The notes under the pieces are model-generated. The model did not search any database, was not told where the DNA came from, and worked only from the letters and a program-made list of their open reading frames with translations. This document shows positions 42,717 through 53,674 of a stretch of 64,000 nucleotides of DNA, piece by piece; position 1 is the stretch's first letter, and each line of letters begins with the position of its first letter. Where the stretch lies: positions 257,160,044 through 257,224,043 of the forward strand of contig CM060708.1 in NCBI GenBank assembly GCA_030686995.1, read 5' to 3'. A program made the translations under genes and the position numbers. The DNA is from Artemisia argyi. Its lineage: Eukaryota > Streptophyta > Magnoliopsida > Asterales > Asteraceae.

Positions 42717-44051
42717 ATGCCTGTGTGTATGTCAAGAAGTGAGGGGGTTAATAATGGGGTTAAGGGTCAGGTTTTAGATCTTGAAACTGCTGTAAAAGAT
42801 GGTTATTTGGGTGGAGGGATAGGTTTTGGAGGTGGGTTTGCTGAGAAAATGGATCTTAATAAAATGATTGAAGAGTTAGTTGATTTGCAAGATGTACCAT
42901 CTGTGTTTATTTGTCCTATTTCTCTTGAACCAATGCAAGATCCAGTGACCCTTTGCACAGGTCAAACTTATGAAAGGGGTAACATTTTGAAATGGTTTAG
43001 TTTGGGTCATTTTACTTGTCCTACTACTATGCAAGAGCTTTGGGATGATAGTGTTACACCTAATAAGACACTAAGTCAGCTGTGTCATACTTGGTTTTCT
43101 CAAAAGTATGTGCAAATGAAGAAGAGGTCAGAAGATGTGCAAGGGAGTGTTTTAGAGGTTTTGGATGGGCTTAAAAAGGTTAAGGGTCAAGCGCGTGTTA
43201 AGTCGCTTAAGGAGCTTAGGCGAATTGTGGCGAATCATGTGAGTGCTAGGAAGACTGTTGTTGATAAAGGTGGAGTTAGTGTTTTATTAGGTTTGTTAGG
43301 TCCTTATACTTCTCATGCTATTGGTTCTGAAGTAGTTTCTATTCTTGTTAATTTGAGCCTTGATTCGTGTTCAAGGTTGAACCTTATGCAACCGGCTAAA
43401 GTTTCGCTTGTGGTTGATATGTTAAATGAGGGGTCCATTGAGACTAAGATCAATTGTACTAAATTGATTCAAATGTTGATGGAAGAAAATGATTTTCAGG
43501 TGGAAATTGTGTGTAGTCATAGTTTATTGGTTGCGTTGATGAGGATGGTTAGAGATAAAAGGCACCCAAGTGGGAATTTGCCGGGGTTAATGCTGCTTAA
43601 GTCGATATGCTCACATTCGCAAACGAGAAGCTTGATTGTTAGCATAGGCGCTGTTGGTCAGTTAGTTGAGTTATTGCCTGGATTTAATCCCGAATGTTTG
43701 GAATTAGCGTTGTTTATCTTGGAAGCTGTTTCGTCTTTAAAAGAAGGTAAATTGGCTTTGAGCAATTGTTCAAGCACTATACCGAATACAGTTAAAGTAT
43801 TGATGAGGGTTTCTGAAAGCTGTACACAGCTTGCTTTGTCGATTCTATGGTCAATTTGCAAGCTTTCCCCTGAAGAATACTCATCGGTTGCTGTTGACGT
43901 TGGTCTTGCAGCGAAATTGCTCCTTGTTATCCAGAGTGGTTGTGATCCGTTGCTAAAACAGCGGTCAGCTGAATTATTGAAGCTATGCAGCTTGAATTAC
44001 ACAGATTCGATTTTCATTTCCAAGTGCAAGCTAACCAGAACTATTAGGTGA
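42717..44051 (+). CDS. U-box/ARM-repeat E3 ubiquitin ligase (PUB30/31 type)
   Basis: A single-exon gene for 444 aa. The family N-terminus VLDLETAVKDG...LGGG is followed by the U-box at residues ~60-130 (VPSVFICPISLEPMQDPVTL, CTGQTYER, CPTTMQELWDD), which recruits E2-ubiquitin. The rest, ~140-440, is armadillo-like repeats for substrate binding, ending CKLTRTIR. Length and termini agree with Arabidopsis PUB30/PUB31 (~445 aa, intronless), known or suspected negative regulators of abiotic-stress responses; it probably acts in the cytosol. The ATG at 42717 sits in AAAAAAATGCC and gives the conserved N-terminus. No damage is visible. The ORF on the opposite strand is a shadow. Whether it is the PUB30 or PUB31 orthologue cannot be told. 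Confidence 0.96.
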   Translation: MPVCMSRSEGVNNGVKGQVLDLETAVKDGYLGGGIGFGGGFAEKMDLNKMIEELVDLQDVPSVFICPISLEPMQDPVTLCTGQTYERGNILKWFSLGHFTCPTTMQELWDDSVTPNKTLSQLCHTWFSQKYVQMKKRSEDVQGSVLEVLDGLKKVKGQARVKSLKELRRIVANHVSARKTVVDKGGVSVLLGLLGPYTSHAIGSEVVSILVNLSLDSCSRLNLMQPAKVSLVVDMLNEGSIETKINCTKLIQMLMEENDFQVEIVCSHSLLVALMRMVRDKRHPSGNLPGLMLLKSICSHSQTRSLIVSIGAVGQLVELLPGFNPECLELALFILEAVSSLKEGKLALSNCSSTIPNTVKVLMRVSESCTQLALSILWSICKLSPEEYSSVAVDVGLAAKLLLVIQSGCDPLLKQRSAELLKLCSLNYTDSIFISKCKLTRTIR

Positions 44052-45371
44052 AGTCAGACCACATCATTATTTGAACCCGCAAAGACGCTTAAACGCCTTG
44101 GTGAATGAATGTATATAGTTGATGCAGTTCGATTTGGAGCCAAAGATGGTGCAAAAAATATTCAAGATTAGGGCTTACAATCACAATTTGTAATTGATAA
44201 GTGGTTGTTATACTCAATTCAGTTTACTTGTTTTGGCTTTGTGGAAATTACCAAGGGTAAAAAGATCAACTTTTTTTGGTACAATTTATTTCTTTCTTTT
44301 TTTATCTTTGAAATATTTTTTCAGTTTACAGTTTTGGAATATAAATATTGATCTGGTCTTCTGTTCATCAAATGGTTAATTACTTAATTGAGTTCATGAT
44401 GTTTCTGTTGATGTTTGTTATGATTATTGGACTTAGATTCTAGTTAACAAAAGCAATGCAAGTAAAATGAATGAGTGAATAATTGTGTGTTTGTGGGTGG
44501 GTCAATCTGGTCAGAAAGTAAGGACCATTGTGTTTTGACATTTTGCTAGAAGAATATGAAGATTGGCCCCATGAAAAAACTCATATTTCAAATCAATGAT
44601 GACTTGGAGATGAAAAGAAAGTTAAGTAAAACTTTCACTGTTACTCATGTCTCATTGTCTTAGATTCGATTATGTTGGATATTTCAATTTCAATTATCTT
44701 TTATGAGTTGTCTTAATATTTGTTAAAGATAAGAGTTTTGTCTAGTTTGAATGTATTATGGACTTTGACCAATCAAATAATTGAGATTACTAATAATAAA
44801 GTGAAGCACAAACTGAGCTGCATTTGCATTAAAATTGATATACTACTTAAAACTGGTAAATCAAAGATGTTGGTTTCACATAATAGGCTTTTATCCTAAT
44901 TTAGTGCCATGTTATGCTTGCATAAAATATCTTGAAATTTGACAAAATGAAATGCATAAATTTTTTTCTTTCTAGGTTACCAAGTCTTAAGTCAGATTGA
45001 GACCACACTTCTAATCCATGAGGGAGAGGGACAGGGAGAGTGTGAGACCAGCTTGTCACCCATTGCTTCAACACTGCATGTGATAGCTTACATCTTGCTT
45101 ACCATCACACACATGTGTGATCTTTTAATTAATATGTATACAGAACGATACAATTATTTTATTGAAAGAGCATAAAGTTCAACATAAGCATTTAATGTAC
45201 TTTTATTTATACTTCAAATTCTTTTTTCATTGTCATGTGTCAATCAACTGTGATACACACACTTGATGAAACAAATAATGAGAAATTGGAAGTCCAAGAC
45301 TCGATAAAAACTAGGAATGTATGAACGTATGGCCGTAAAAAAGATCAGCTTTCTAAAAGGTCATTCTTATG
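44052..45371. other. 3' flank of the U-box gene and intergenic DNA
   Basis: The first ~300 bp are probably 3' UTR. A small open frame at 44194-44379 is T-rich and not gene-like. No other gene is visible. Confidence 0.4.
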
Positions 45372-45651
45372 CACTGGCGGACCCAAGATTCAAAGTCACC
45401 GGATGCAATTTTTTTTTCCTCGAATATAAAAGAAATAAAAATGTACAATTTTCATCAAAACTAGTTAACAAATTCATATATTTCTTTTGACATAGTAGTG
45501 GACTAACTAAACAAAACAAGTATTCATGTGACACAAATTTTCAGGACCAGGTTCATTTCGGAAATATTATGATTTTTAATGCAAATTTACACTAACTGAC
45601 GAACATCCACCTATTCCCCTGAACCTGGGAACTCCCCTTGTCCACTCCTCT
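45372..45651. mobile_element. Non-autonomous DNA element with 9-bp duplication
   Basis: Flanked by exact ATTCTTATG copies at 45363-45371 and 45652-45660. The left end CACTGGCGGACCCAAG resembles the common CAGTGGCGGA hAT end; the right end (TTGTCCACTCCTCT) matches it only poorly. An 8-9-bp duplication fits hAT or Mutator. Confidence 0.55.
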
Positions 45652-45712
45652 ATTCTTATGTTCGTCCTTTCAAATTCCCTACCATGTGTCCCCGCGATGA
45701 CAGCTTGGTACA

Positions 45713-45942
45713 TGCAACTTTGATGTAATGGTAACGGGTTCAAGTTATGTCTTCTCGTCTTTTTATTGTTTTAACGAAGTTTACCTCCTCAATATTGGTC
45801 AGTGCAACAGGCGATAGAGCCCACGGAAGGAATATAACCGTTTTAACTCTCTGCCATTACAAAGTCAACCTTTGTAGATTAGTCAGTTAAAAAATCGAAA
45901 ATCATAGTTAAAAAAAAAAAAGAAAAAAAGAAAAGAAAGAAA
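45713..45942 (+). mobile_element. SINE-like element
   Basis: The head has a B-box-like AACGGGTTCAAGTTATG. The tail GTCAGTTAAAAAATCGAAAA plus a long A/G-rich run matches the tail of the SINE at 40087-40295. I did not find a target duplication, so the limits are approximate. Confidence 0.5.
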
Positions 45943-47281
45943 GTGTAGCATACATATAAGAAAGATGTCAAAATTGGGTGGGCTGAGTGGTACATACTCA
46001 TTGCATATTATCGTGGACGGGTTTGGGCCAGAGTATGTCATAATGAAGTTATCAATTTATATGGGCTTCATGCATTCCTAAATTAAGCCCAAAAAGGTTG
46101 GGTTTACAAATCATGTAATGTAATTTGCCCTTTTATATTTATGCTAAAGTTACAGACTTACAGAAATGTTAAAAGTTTTGATAAAAATTCGTGAATCTTA
46201 AATTATGGCATATTGCACTAAACTTCTCCGGTCAAAATTTAATTCTGAGAACCTACCTTAAGTTAAAGTGATAGCAAAATAGCAAATCAATATTATATGA
46301 TTCAATTTGTACCTAGAAATTATTCGATTCCGTTTCAAAAAAGAAAGAAGAAATTATTTGATTGTATATAACTCATAAAAGATTTAATCCAATGCGTTTA
46401 TGAATTTTGAACCTATAGAACTTGCACTAACAATAAATATATCGTAATTTTGGCACGACGGATAGGAATTCTGTAACACTATACATCACATCAGTCGTTA
46501 GTCTTGAGACTAAAATAAGCCATCATGATAATTAATGTATGTCTTTTGGTTCTACAAGATTCCAAGGATGCAATTTCTAGAAAAAGGGTCTAATTTCCTT
46601 AGAAGGGTCAACAGATTCCAATAGTGTTGAGGTTAATGTTGTTTAAATATATATCATTTTAAAACATTATGCATGTTTAATAGCACGTAATTAACCTTAA
46701 AAATGTTGTTATATACATCATTGTTTAAACTTTAAAAATTAATTAAATGTGTCATTGCTATATGCACAATATCGTATATATGTTTTCATCTCACAGTAAC
46801 CCATGAGTCATGCATTTATTTTGATATTTATATTTATGTTAATAATAATTTTAGCTGCATTTAATTTTTAAATGCGTATACGCGCGAGTTAAACTTATAT
46901 ATATGTATAACATGAGATGTTATTGAACGTAGATAGTTAAAAAAAAAAAAATAATAATAAAAATTACTTTTCTAGATATGCTTACTTAATCTCAAGGGGA
47001 ATAAACATGAGTTGTCCGTATATGTACGATTTCGTATATTCATTTATATTTCACAGTAACTCGTGCTTTAGTTTGGATATTTATAATTCAATTCATATAT
47101 ATATATTTAATATATAATGATAATAATATTTATAAATAATAACAACATATGTTGTTTAAAAAAAATAAAGTGTATGGGTTATTTATTAAATTTATAAAAT
47201 TATTAATAAAACATGAAAAATGATAAGTTTAATTAAGTTCAAATAATTTATCTAAAAATTTAACAACTAAAGTTTTTTAAA

Positions 47282-47321
<40 letters not shown>

Positions 47322-48220
47322 TGACACATATGTTTTTATACATATTTTTTTTAAAGATAAAAATTGACCAAATTATTTTAATTTGCACTTTCTATTGGCT
47401 AATAAAATGGGTCCATTTCTTTTGCGTGACAAAGGATCCAATTTCAATTGTTTCAAGTTTCAATTTTTTTTTCTTTTTTTTTTCCGAAGTCTCTCATTAT
47501 ATAAGAGATTATTGATGTTTGATTGTATTTTTAGTTAAATCTTGGTAGGGCATTTTTGGAAGAGCTGTTAGCTTTTTGTTATAAAAATAATCTTCTCTAA
47601 AATAAAAGTTTCGTTTGAATATGTATTAACTTCAAACTTTTATTTTAAACAAATTGATCCTAAATAAAAAGCTGATTTATAAAGCTTTTTAAACTTCTTG
47701 GAGATGTTAAAACTTTAAATTACTGATATACCCTCTAAACATTTATTTACAATTATAGATATGCCATTTTATTTCATTTTACATATTATAATTACATTTA
47801 ACAGCTAAGTTACCAACTTCTTATTTAAAAAATGATACAATTTTTAGCTCATGTTAACAACTTTGCATCTAACAGGTTACATCTGGTAACTGAAAGTTTC
47901 ATCCGTTTAAGTGTAACTTTCAAGTCTCTGGAAAAAAAGTCGGGTAGTTATAGTACTCAACCAAAAGCGTGGTCAAGATATTGAATTTTATACCATTGAG
48001 CCGACGTGAAACATTAATTGGAATTTTCCCAAGTATTTCACGTTATATAAAGTCCCCCACTCCCACAAGAAACATAAGTAATTATATATATATTCTAAAA
48101 CCCATGGGGGGTTTGTGAGTGTAAAAGCACTGTTCATGCTACAGTGCATAACAGTGCCCATCTTTTTTTCCCGTTTGCTACAGTGCAAAACAGTACCCAT
48201 TCATGAGATAAATCTTCTTA
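45943..48220. other. Intergenic, AT-rich, no gene seen
   Basis: No coding frame with family resemblance. It contains a (TTA)n run at 47286-47320, a possible foldback around 47560-47710, and at 48121-48205 two near copies of CTACAGTGCAWAACAGTRCC, each about 23 bp. Confidence 0.4.
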
Positions 48221-48267
48221 AACCCCCCCCCCCCCCACCACCACCACCACCACCACCACCACCACCA
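48221..48267. repeat. C-run followed by (ACC)n
   Basis: Fourteen C's and then about 11 CCA units. Low complexity with no gene. Confidence 0.9.
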
Positions 48268-49010
48268 TTTTATTCCTGAATCTTCTTGAAGTTTTCTTTT
48301 TCCCACATCTGATAAATCTCAAACCCCCCCCCCCCAATTACACAAACAAATCTAAACGATACATAATTACAAAAAAATTTATACTAACTGTCCATAAGTT
48401 TAACAAATATACATAATAATCTTGAAATAAACGTTAATTTATAAACAAAGTTTAACAATAAACCATTGAACTTCCGACGACAGCAGCAGTTCACGGTCGC
48501 ATCACCGGAGACAGTTCAGGCAGCGGCGAACAAGATTTTGGCAGTGGTATCTTTTTCCGACGAGAGTGGCGACTACAGCGGCGGTAAGTGGCTGCAAGCT
48601 GGCGGCACTACAAAAATTTTTACCAAAAACGTTAGATCAAGAAAACAAATGTATGGATCTAAAAAAAGGTAGGGATTTACAAAAAATAAATAGCTATAAA
48701 AAAAAACGCGTGGATGATTTTTTTTTTTTTTTAAATCAATAGATCTCGAAAACAAAAGTATCGATCCATATTAAAAAAAAAAAAAAAAAAAAGAGTTCTA
48801 CGAAAGAAGTTATTGATCATCAAAAAAAAACTACATTATATAACTTTAAAAAAAACATGCATATATTAGTAATAATATTTGAAAAAAAAAAAAAAACACG
48901 TTTGGTACCCACTGTCGAGATACAAACAAACCCGAAACCAATTTCAAAAATTCAAACTACAAACAAATAAAAGTTTAGAAATCAAAAGAAAGCAGAAAAA
49001 GTGTTAACTC
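48268..49010. other. Low-complexity intergenic DNA
   Basis: A-runs alternate with short GC-rich pieces such as 48470-48610 (CGACGACAGCAGCAG, GGCGGCAC), which could be a decayed gene or 5' UTR fragment. No supported gene. Confidence 0.3.
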
Positions 49011-49206
49011 ACCCGAGTCAGAGGCAGTTGACTCGACGAGTCACCGAGTAAGGACCGAGTCGACGCCGAGTCGTGACCGAGTCACGGCTAAAACAATATA
49101 TCCAGACGGTGAGTCACCGAGGAAGCAAAATAGTGGTTAACTCGCCCGAGTCAACGCGGGTTGACTCGGTGAGTCACCGAGTCGTAACCGAGTCACAACG
49201 AGTCGA
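49011..49206. repeat. GAGTCACCGAGTC-rich repeat block
   Basis: Repeated GTTGACTCG, GAGTCACCGAGT and ACCGAGTCRA phrases, arranged as two related halves (49008-49085 and 49135-49206), each starting GTTAACTCRCCCGAGTCA. Similar in style to the palindrome-rich MITEs elsewhere, but I found no terminal repeats or duplication. Confidence 0.6.
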
Positions 49207-49911
49207 GGTTATATTTTTAGATCCACACTTTTTCCAATCTTTTACAAAGGTTTATCAAGACGGTTTGATGTTTAAAACACATTTATAAAAGGTTTATCAA
49301 AAGAAATTATTATAAATCAGATTTTATTAAAAATAAAAATTAGGGTTTCGGTTTAATTTGAAAACAATAAGAAGGGTGGCGCGTGTAAAAGCTTTACCGA
49401 GAGAAGAGAGGTGGTGGAGTGGTGGTGGACGGCAAAGGTGTTGGTGGCGCGTGGTGGTGCTACGGAGGGAGCCAAGAGCTCAAAAACTCCAGAAACATTG
49501 TAAATATACGGATCTATCGATTAGAAATGGAAAAAAGTATCACCGGAAAATATTCCGGCGACGGTGGTCGCCGGAATCTGCTACTGCTTACCGGAAGTTA
49601 TGAAAAACCGGTGAGGTAGAGAGAGAGAGAGTAAAAGTGTGGAATGTGTGTGTTTTAAATGTGTTATAAATGAGAAAAAATTATGACTGAGCAAAATAAA
49701 AAAGCACCTGATCTCATAAGCCCAAACCATAACAGCCCAAACAAAATAATAATAGACCACACAACAAACATTTACTTATAAATACATTTACTTATAAATT
49801 TACACACTTTTATTGCAAAAAAATAAAGACACACATATATATACATTATATAACAGAAAACACATAATATATAGCAAAAACTCATCTAAACAAAATAAAA
49901 TCGACCAACAT
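49207..49911. other. Intergenic, probably interior of a Helitron-like element
   Basis: Contains a G-rich GTGGTGG region (49385-49470), a GA run (49617-49631) and AT-rich DNA. Short frames here are low-complexity. No gene is supported. Confidence 0.3.
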
Positions 49912-49951
49912 GCTCCCGCGGCAACGCGCGGGTTAACCCGCTCGTTACTAA
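49912..49951 (+). mobile_element. Helitron-like 3' hairpin just upstream of the VQ gene
   Basis: CCCGCGGCAACGCGCGGG (49915-49932) forms a 6-bp-stem GC hairpin, like many plant Helitron 3' ends. CTAA occurs 15 bases later at 49948-49951, but is followed by A rather than T, so the exact terminus is uncertain. The VQ start codon is only 8 bp further on. Confidence 0.4.
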
Positions 49952-49958
49952 ACAAATA

Positions 49959-50435
49959 ATGGAACAATTCACCAGCTCCAACTACAGTTCATATTCATCA
50001 CATCAGGACCAAAATCGACCCACAGCTACCGAATCATCATACGATGATTCGTTTCACTCGGTCCGCCAGCCACTGCCGACGTACAAGACCAAGAAGTTCA
50101 TAGCACCATTTCCACCGACCCCGCCTAAAGTATACACAGTGGATCCTAGCAACTTCAAAGAAGTCGTTCGTAAGCTTACTAGCACCCCGGAATTCCAGTA
50201 CCCGTCTATTTACAACCATGCAACTGGCACTCCTCAGCCTCATAATGTGCTTATGAGCCCAAACCAACCGATGTTTTTCAAAGATGTACCCGGAGGAGGA
50301 GCAGGTTTTTCGTTGCCTTTGTCTTCTGGTACTCTTAACGTCTTGGATGAAACTTTTCATGATGGGATTGGGATCCATTGTGACTTTGGTGGTGTTTCAC
50401 ACTTACACAGTTCTTCTCAGCACCACCAGAAATGA
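49959..50435 (+). CDS. VQ-motif-like protein with Gln to Arg change
   Basis: A single-exon gene for 158 aa, intronless as most VQ genes. Residues 46-75 hold the basic/proline lead-in KFIAPFPPTPPKVYTVDPSN followed by FKEVVRKLTS. This fits the VQ consensus FxxxVQxLTG except that Gln71 is Arg and the final Gly is Ser. VQ proteins are small nuclear cofactors that bind WRKY transcription factors through this motif and tune defence and growth. The flanks are Ser/Gln/His-rich and disordered; a C-terminal FSLPLSSGTLNVLDE segment resembles other VQ proteins. Codon CGT differs from CAA/CAG at two positions, so a sequencing error is unlikely. It may be a divergent family member with weaker WRKY binding. 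Helitron-like sequence ends just before the ATG. Confidence 0.8.
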   Translation: MEQFTSSNYSSYSSHQDQNRPTATESSYDDSFHSVRQPLPTYKTKKFIAPFPPTPPKVYTVDPSNFKEVVRKLTSTPEFQYPSIYNHATGTPQPHNVLMSPNQPMFFKDVPGGGAGFSLPLSSGTLNVLDETFHDGIGIHCDFGGVSHLHSSSQHHQK

Positions 50436-50718
50436 AATGTGATAAACCATTGCCCCAGCTTTAATTTCTTGGTGATGTAACGTTGTACGTTTTGTTTAGT
50501 TTTGGACTATTTGTTTGTGTTTTCCATATGGTTAGATACGTGAAAAAACTAAAATAAAAACTCTAGTATAGTACTAGTAGTTGAGAGCTGAGACTTGAGA
50601 ATTATCATGCGGCATAGCAAGCATCATGTATGTAAAAAAGAAAATAATGCATGTTAAGTAATCTAGTATTGCTGTTTTTTTGTTGTTGCTAAAAATGATA
50701 AACACTACAGAATTCTTA
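50436..50718. other. 3' flank of the VQ gene
   Basis: Likely 3' UTR (TTGTACGTTTTGTTTAG region) and intergenic DNA up to the MITE; nothing else seen. Confidence 0.45.
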
Positions 50719-51014
50719 TGATGCGTTTAGTTGAAAGGAAACACATTTATTTTTTTATAAATTGTTTTATACAAAAGAAGAAAACTAGAGACCGCATTCA
50801 AATAAAAAAATTTCATCAAATTCTAAAAAAAAAGAAAAAGAAAAAAAAAAAAAAACTGCATTTCTTAATTTAACAAAGAAAACTACAAAACATTTTTTTT
50901 TTCTTTTCTTTTCTTTGTAACCTACCATTCTTTTCTTCAAAATAGAAACAGTGTCATATAAACACGTTTTCTATGTTTTGTGGAAAATTATATCCCCTCA
51001 TCTTTTTACAAAAC

Positions 51015-51063
<49 letters not shown>

Positions 51064-51091
51064 AAAATTTTCCCTCAAACTAAACGCACCA
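50719..51091. mobile_element. Tourist-like MITE with internal A-runs
   Basis: Ends TGATGCGTTTAGTT and AACTAAACGCACCA are inverted, flanked by TTA at 50716-50718 and 51092-51094. The 373-bp interior is A-rich, with a run of about 42 A at 51019-51060. Confidence 0.75.
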
Positions 51092-51660
51092 TTAGTGTTG
51101 TAATATTTCATACGCAAACAATAGAAAAGTGAAGTGAAAATTTGATATTCAAAAGGAACGCACGCTTCGTAGACATGAGTGCAATTTCTCTACGAAACGG
51201 GAGACATGTTTGATGTTCTTGTCATTGTAAAAAAGAAGCTGTTTCCTAAAGTCATCTAATCATTGAAAGATTACTTCTTGACAAAATAAGCTAATCCTCC
51301 AAACCATATATACGGTTTTATGCACAATTTAATATGTATACACCCGAGTATGAAATTATGTTCCGTGTCTGTTAAGTTCCAACCTCGAGTATGAAATTAT
51401 GTTCAGTCGGTCTAGACTTCCGTAACGATTCATATAATCCGCTTTCCATCTAAGTTATAATCAGGAAAGAAAAATAATTCACCCATCTCAATTATATGTT
51501 CACATTTCTTTTTTCTTAAAATGCGTTTAATTTCATATTTCAACGGATTAAAAGGGTTTTAAAGGTTGATACAAGCTTATTTTTGTTAATCACTAAGAAA
51601 CCTATGACATCATTCTCATATACACATACCAAACCTACACTAAATATATAACTTTCAATA
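51092..51660. other. Intergenic, no gene seen
   Basis: Contains a near-duplicate CCGAGTATGAAATTATGTTC phrase (51344 and 51384), about 40 bp apart. No gene. Confidence 0.4.
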
Positions 51661-52350
51661 TGTTAGCTAATAAGGCCTCTAGGCCCGGCCTGATGTTTAG
51701 GCCCGTCTAGTTTAAGGTTAATTTACTACTTATTGTCTTGTCGTCTTCCGTATTTGTTGAATCTGATCAATATAGTTTTAGTATTCCGTCTTGATTTATA
51801 CATGGTATCAAAAGCCATGAATCCGTATATGTTTTGTATATGATATTAGTATGTTCGCTTGTGTGACTGGTGATATCAATAGTTCATCATCTACGCGTCT
51901 TATGTCGGCGGTCCAGTAACACATACGTGACATCACTTTTGAACAAGTAAACAAGTAAGTTTTTATATCGGTATGTCATTGATTGGTTGTTGGATTTGTG
52001 AAGGACGGTAGGATATTAATAAGTTTTGGTTTTATTGAATTTGTATCGCTGTCTGTCTAAATTTGCTCTTCGCCTACTTCTGTTAGAATCTCTCTGATGT
52101 TGAATCTGTATTTGTCTACTGCTGTATGCCTGGATTTGCTCTTCGTTTACCTCTGTTTAGATCTCTCTGCCGCTGAATCTGTATCTGTCTGTCTACCGTT
52201 TTAAGAGTTTTCTTGTCAAATAATAATGTAGCATTATGGGTTTGAGAGGAAATCTTAGCTAATAAGACCTTTAGGCCCGTCTAGTTTAGGGTTAAGTTTT
52301 TTCAGTATTCTTTCTTGGTTTCTACACGGTATATCATGTGAGAGCTAATT
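51661..52350 (+). mobile_element. TRIM-like miniature LTR retrotransposon
   Basis: A 142-bp 5' LTR (51661-51802, TGTTAGCTAATAAGGCC to TTTATACA) is followed by PBS TGGTATCAAAAGCC (51803-51816). About 430 bp of non-coding interior ends in a purine tract TTTGAGAGGAAA. A second, internally deleted LTR copy follows at 52253-52326 (TCTTAGCTAATAAGACC to TTTCTACA). Short LTRs and no protein frame define a TRIM. A PBS-like CGGTATATCATGTGAGAGC follows the second LTR too, suggesting a tandem LTR-PBS arrangement. Confidence 0.7.
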
Positions 52351-52450
52351 ATATTCAAGCAAGCATCTATTTAGATCAACATATTCAATAACTTGGAAAA
52401 CAAATATAAATTTCACACATGTTTCAAATAACTTCTATATTGCTAGCAAC

Positions 52451-52486
<36 letters not shown>
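52451..52486. repeat. Poly(T) run
   Basis: About 36 T's; on the minus strand this could be a retroposon A tail, but no duplication was found. Confidence 0.9.
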
Positions 52487-52743
52487 CTTCTTCTCTTCAT
52501 TCATTCATTTATTTTGATTGTTCACTACTAAATATAGATATAGAAAATTGTTTGAGTTTATCATATTACACTTACGTGATAAAATTGTCATTCCCCAAAA
52601 AAAAAGTAAGTAAGAAAAAACAATAATAATTATATTTCTTTTAAATTGTGTGTCTTTTTTATCTGAGAACAATTATTTTGAAACGGAATAAGTAGTTTGT
52701 TTAACATGTGCTCTAAATTCCTTTTAAAGACATTTTGTTTTAG

Positions 52744-52883
52744 GAGGTGATTGGCACACTCACATTTTTTATTGGGACACTCAATTGTACAAACTCTTAA
52801 AGCACACTGTTAGTACTGCACAAGTATGTAAAGCATATAGTAGAGTGTCTCAATCAAAAGTGTGAGTGTGCAAATCATTTCTC
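52744..52883. mobile_element. Mutator-like MITE, 140 bp
   Basis: Inverted ends GAGGTGATTGGCACACTCAC and GTGAGTGTGCAAATCATTTC, flanked by an exact 11-bp duplication TTTTGTTTTAG (52733-52743 and 52884-52894). The long duplication and inverted ends fit Mutator-like MITEs. Confidence 0.8.
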
Positions 52884-53161
52884 TTTTGTTTTAGAGCACA
52901 TGACATAGCGGCAAAAACAATGCTTTTATATGTAATACTCTTAGCAGCAAAATGGAGCACAAGATAATTTGTGTTTGTATAATACTCTTAAGTCTTAGCC
53001 TTTAAACGACACATAGCAGCGCAACTGGATTTTGTTGAAAATAATGCATCGGAGCCACCATAAAACCATCTCACCTTAAAAATTTATTCGAAGAGGATTT
53101 CTTTATGCTACATAAATAGTTTGCCGAAAAGAATTATTCCCGGCTGAAAGTTTGTTTAAAA

Positions 53162-53360
53162 CTAGACATCACTGCCGCCAAGCGTGGGCACTCGGCTAGC
53201 ATATCTACAAAATATGTATAACAGAATGTGTATGACGTCATCAATGCCACATAATGCCCAGTAATCATGCATTAATGCCACCTATTAATCCACCTAAGCA
53301 ATTTATGCTCCACTTAAGCAACTCCACCACTTAAAAATCCGGATTAAATATACAGTCAAA
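53162..53360 (-). mobile_element. Helitron-like 3' terminus
   Basis: On the minus strand TGCCCACGCTTGGCGGCA (a weak hairpin) is followed by GTGATGTCTAG and T, matching hairpin-CTRR-T. The terminus is at 53162 and the element extends to the right; its 5' TC end was not found and the right limit given is arbitrary. Confidence 0.4.
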
Positions 53361-53364
53361 AAAT

Positions 53365-53440
53365 GTATCTAAGAGGGTTCGAACATGGGATCTCTATAAA
53401 CACTAACAAACATCTTAACCATTGGAACAATGAAACTTTT
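53365..53440 (-). repeat. tRNA-like SINE head
   Basis: On the minus strand an A box (TGGTTAAGATG) and a B box (GTTCGAACCC) lie about 40 bp apart, with GATCCCATG between. It does not fold into a full tRNA, so it is most likely the Pol III promoter part of a SINE or a tRNA relic. Confidence 0.5.
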
Positions 53441-53674
53441 GTTATTCTCCTCCCATGTCAAAATAATGATTAAGCTACATAAACTATTTTAGAACAAAAA
53501 ACAATTAAACATAACGTAACATAAAATAATACCTAAAAACCCTTAAAAAAATTATCCATTTTCTTCTCTGAAACCCTAAATCAAAACATGTGTTTCCTCC
53601 ATAGCTTTGAGGTAGGTGATGATAGAACAATTTTTTTAACCTATCCCTAATGTAAACCTAATCATTATGTTTTT

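Noticed and set aside
53365..53440. A functional tRNA gene on the minus strand
   Set aside because: A and B boxes are present but acceptor and anticodon stems do not form; SINE head is the better reading.
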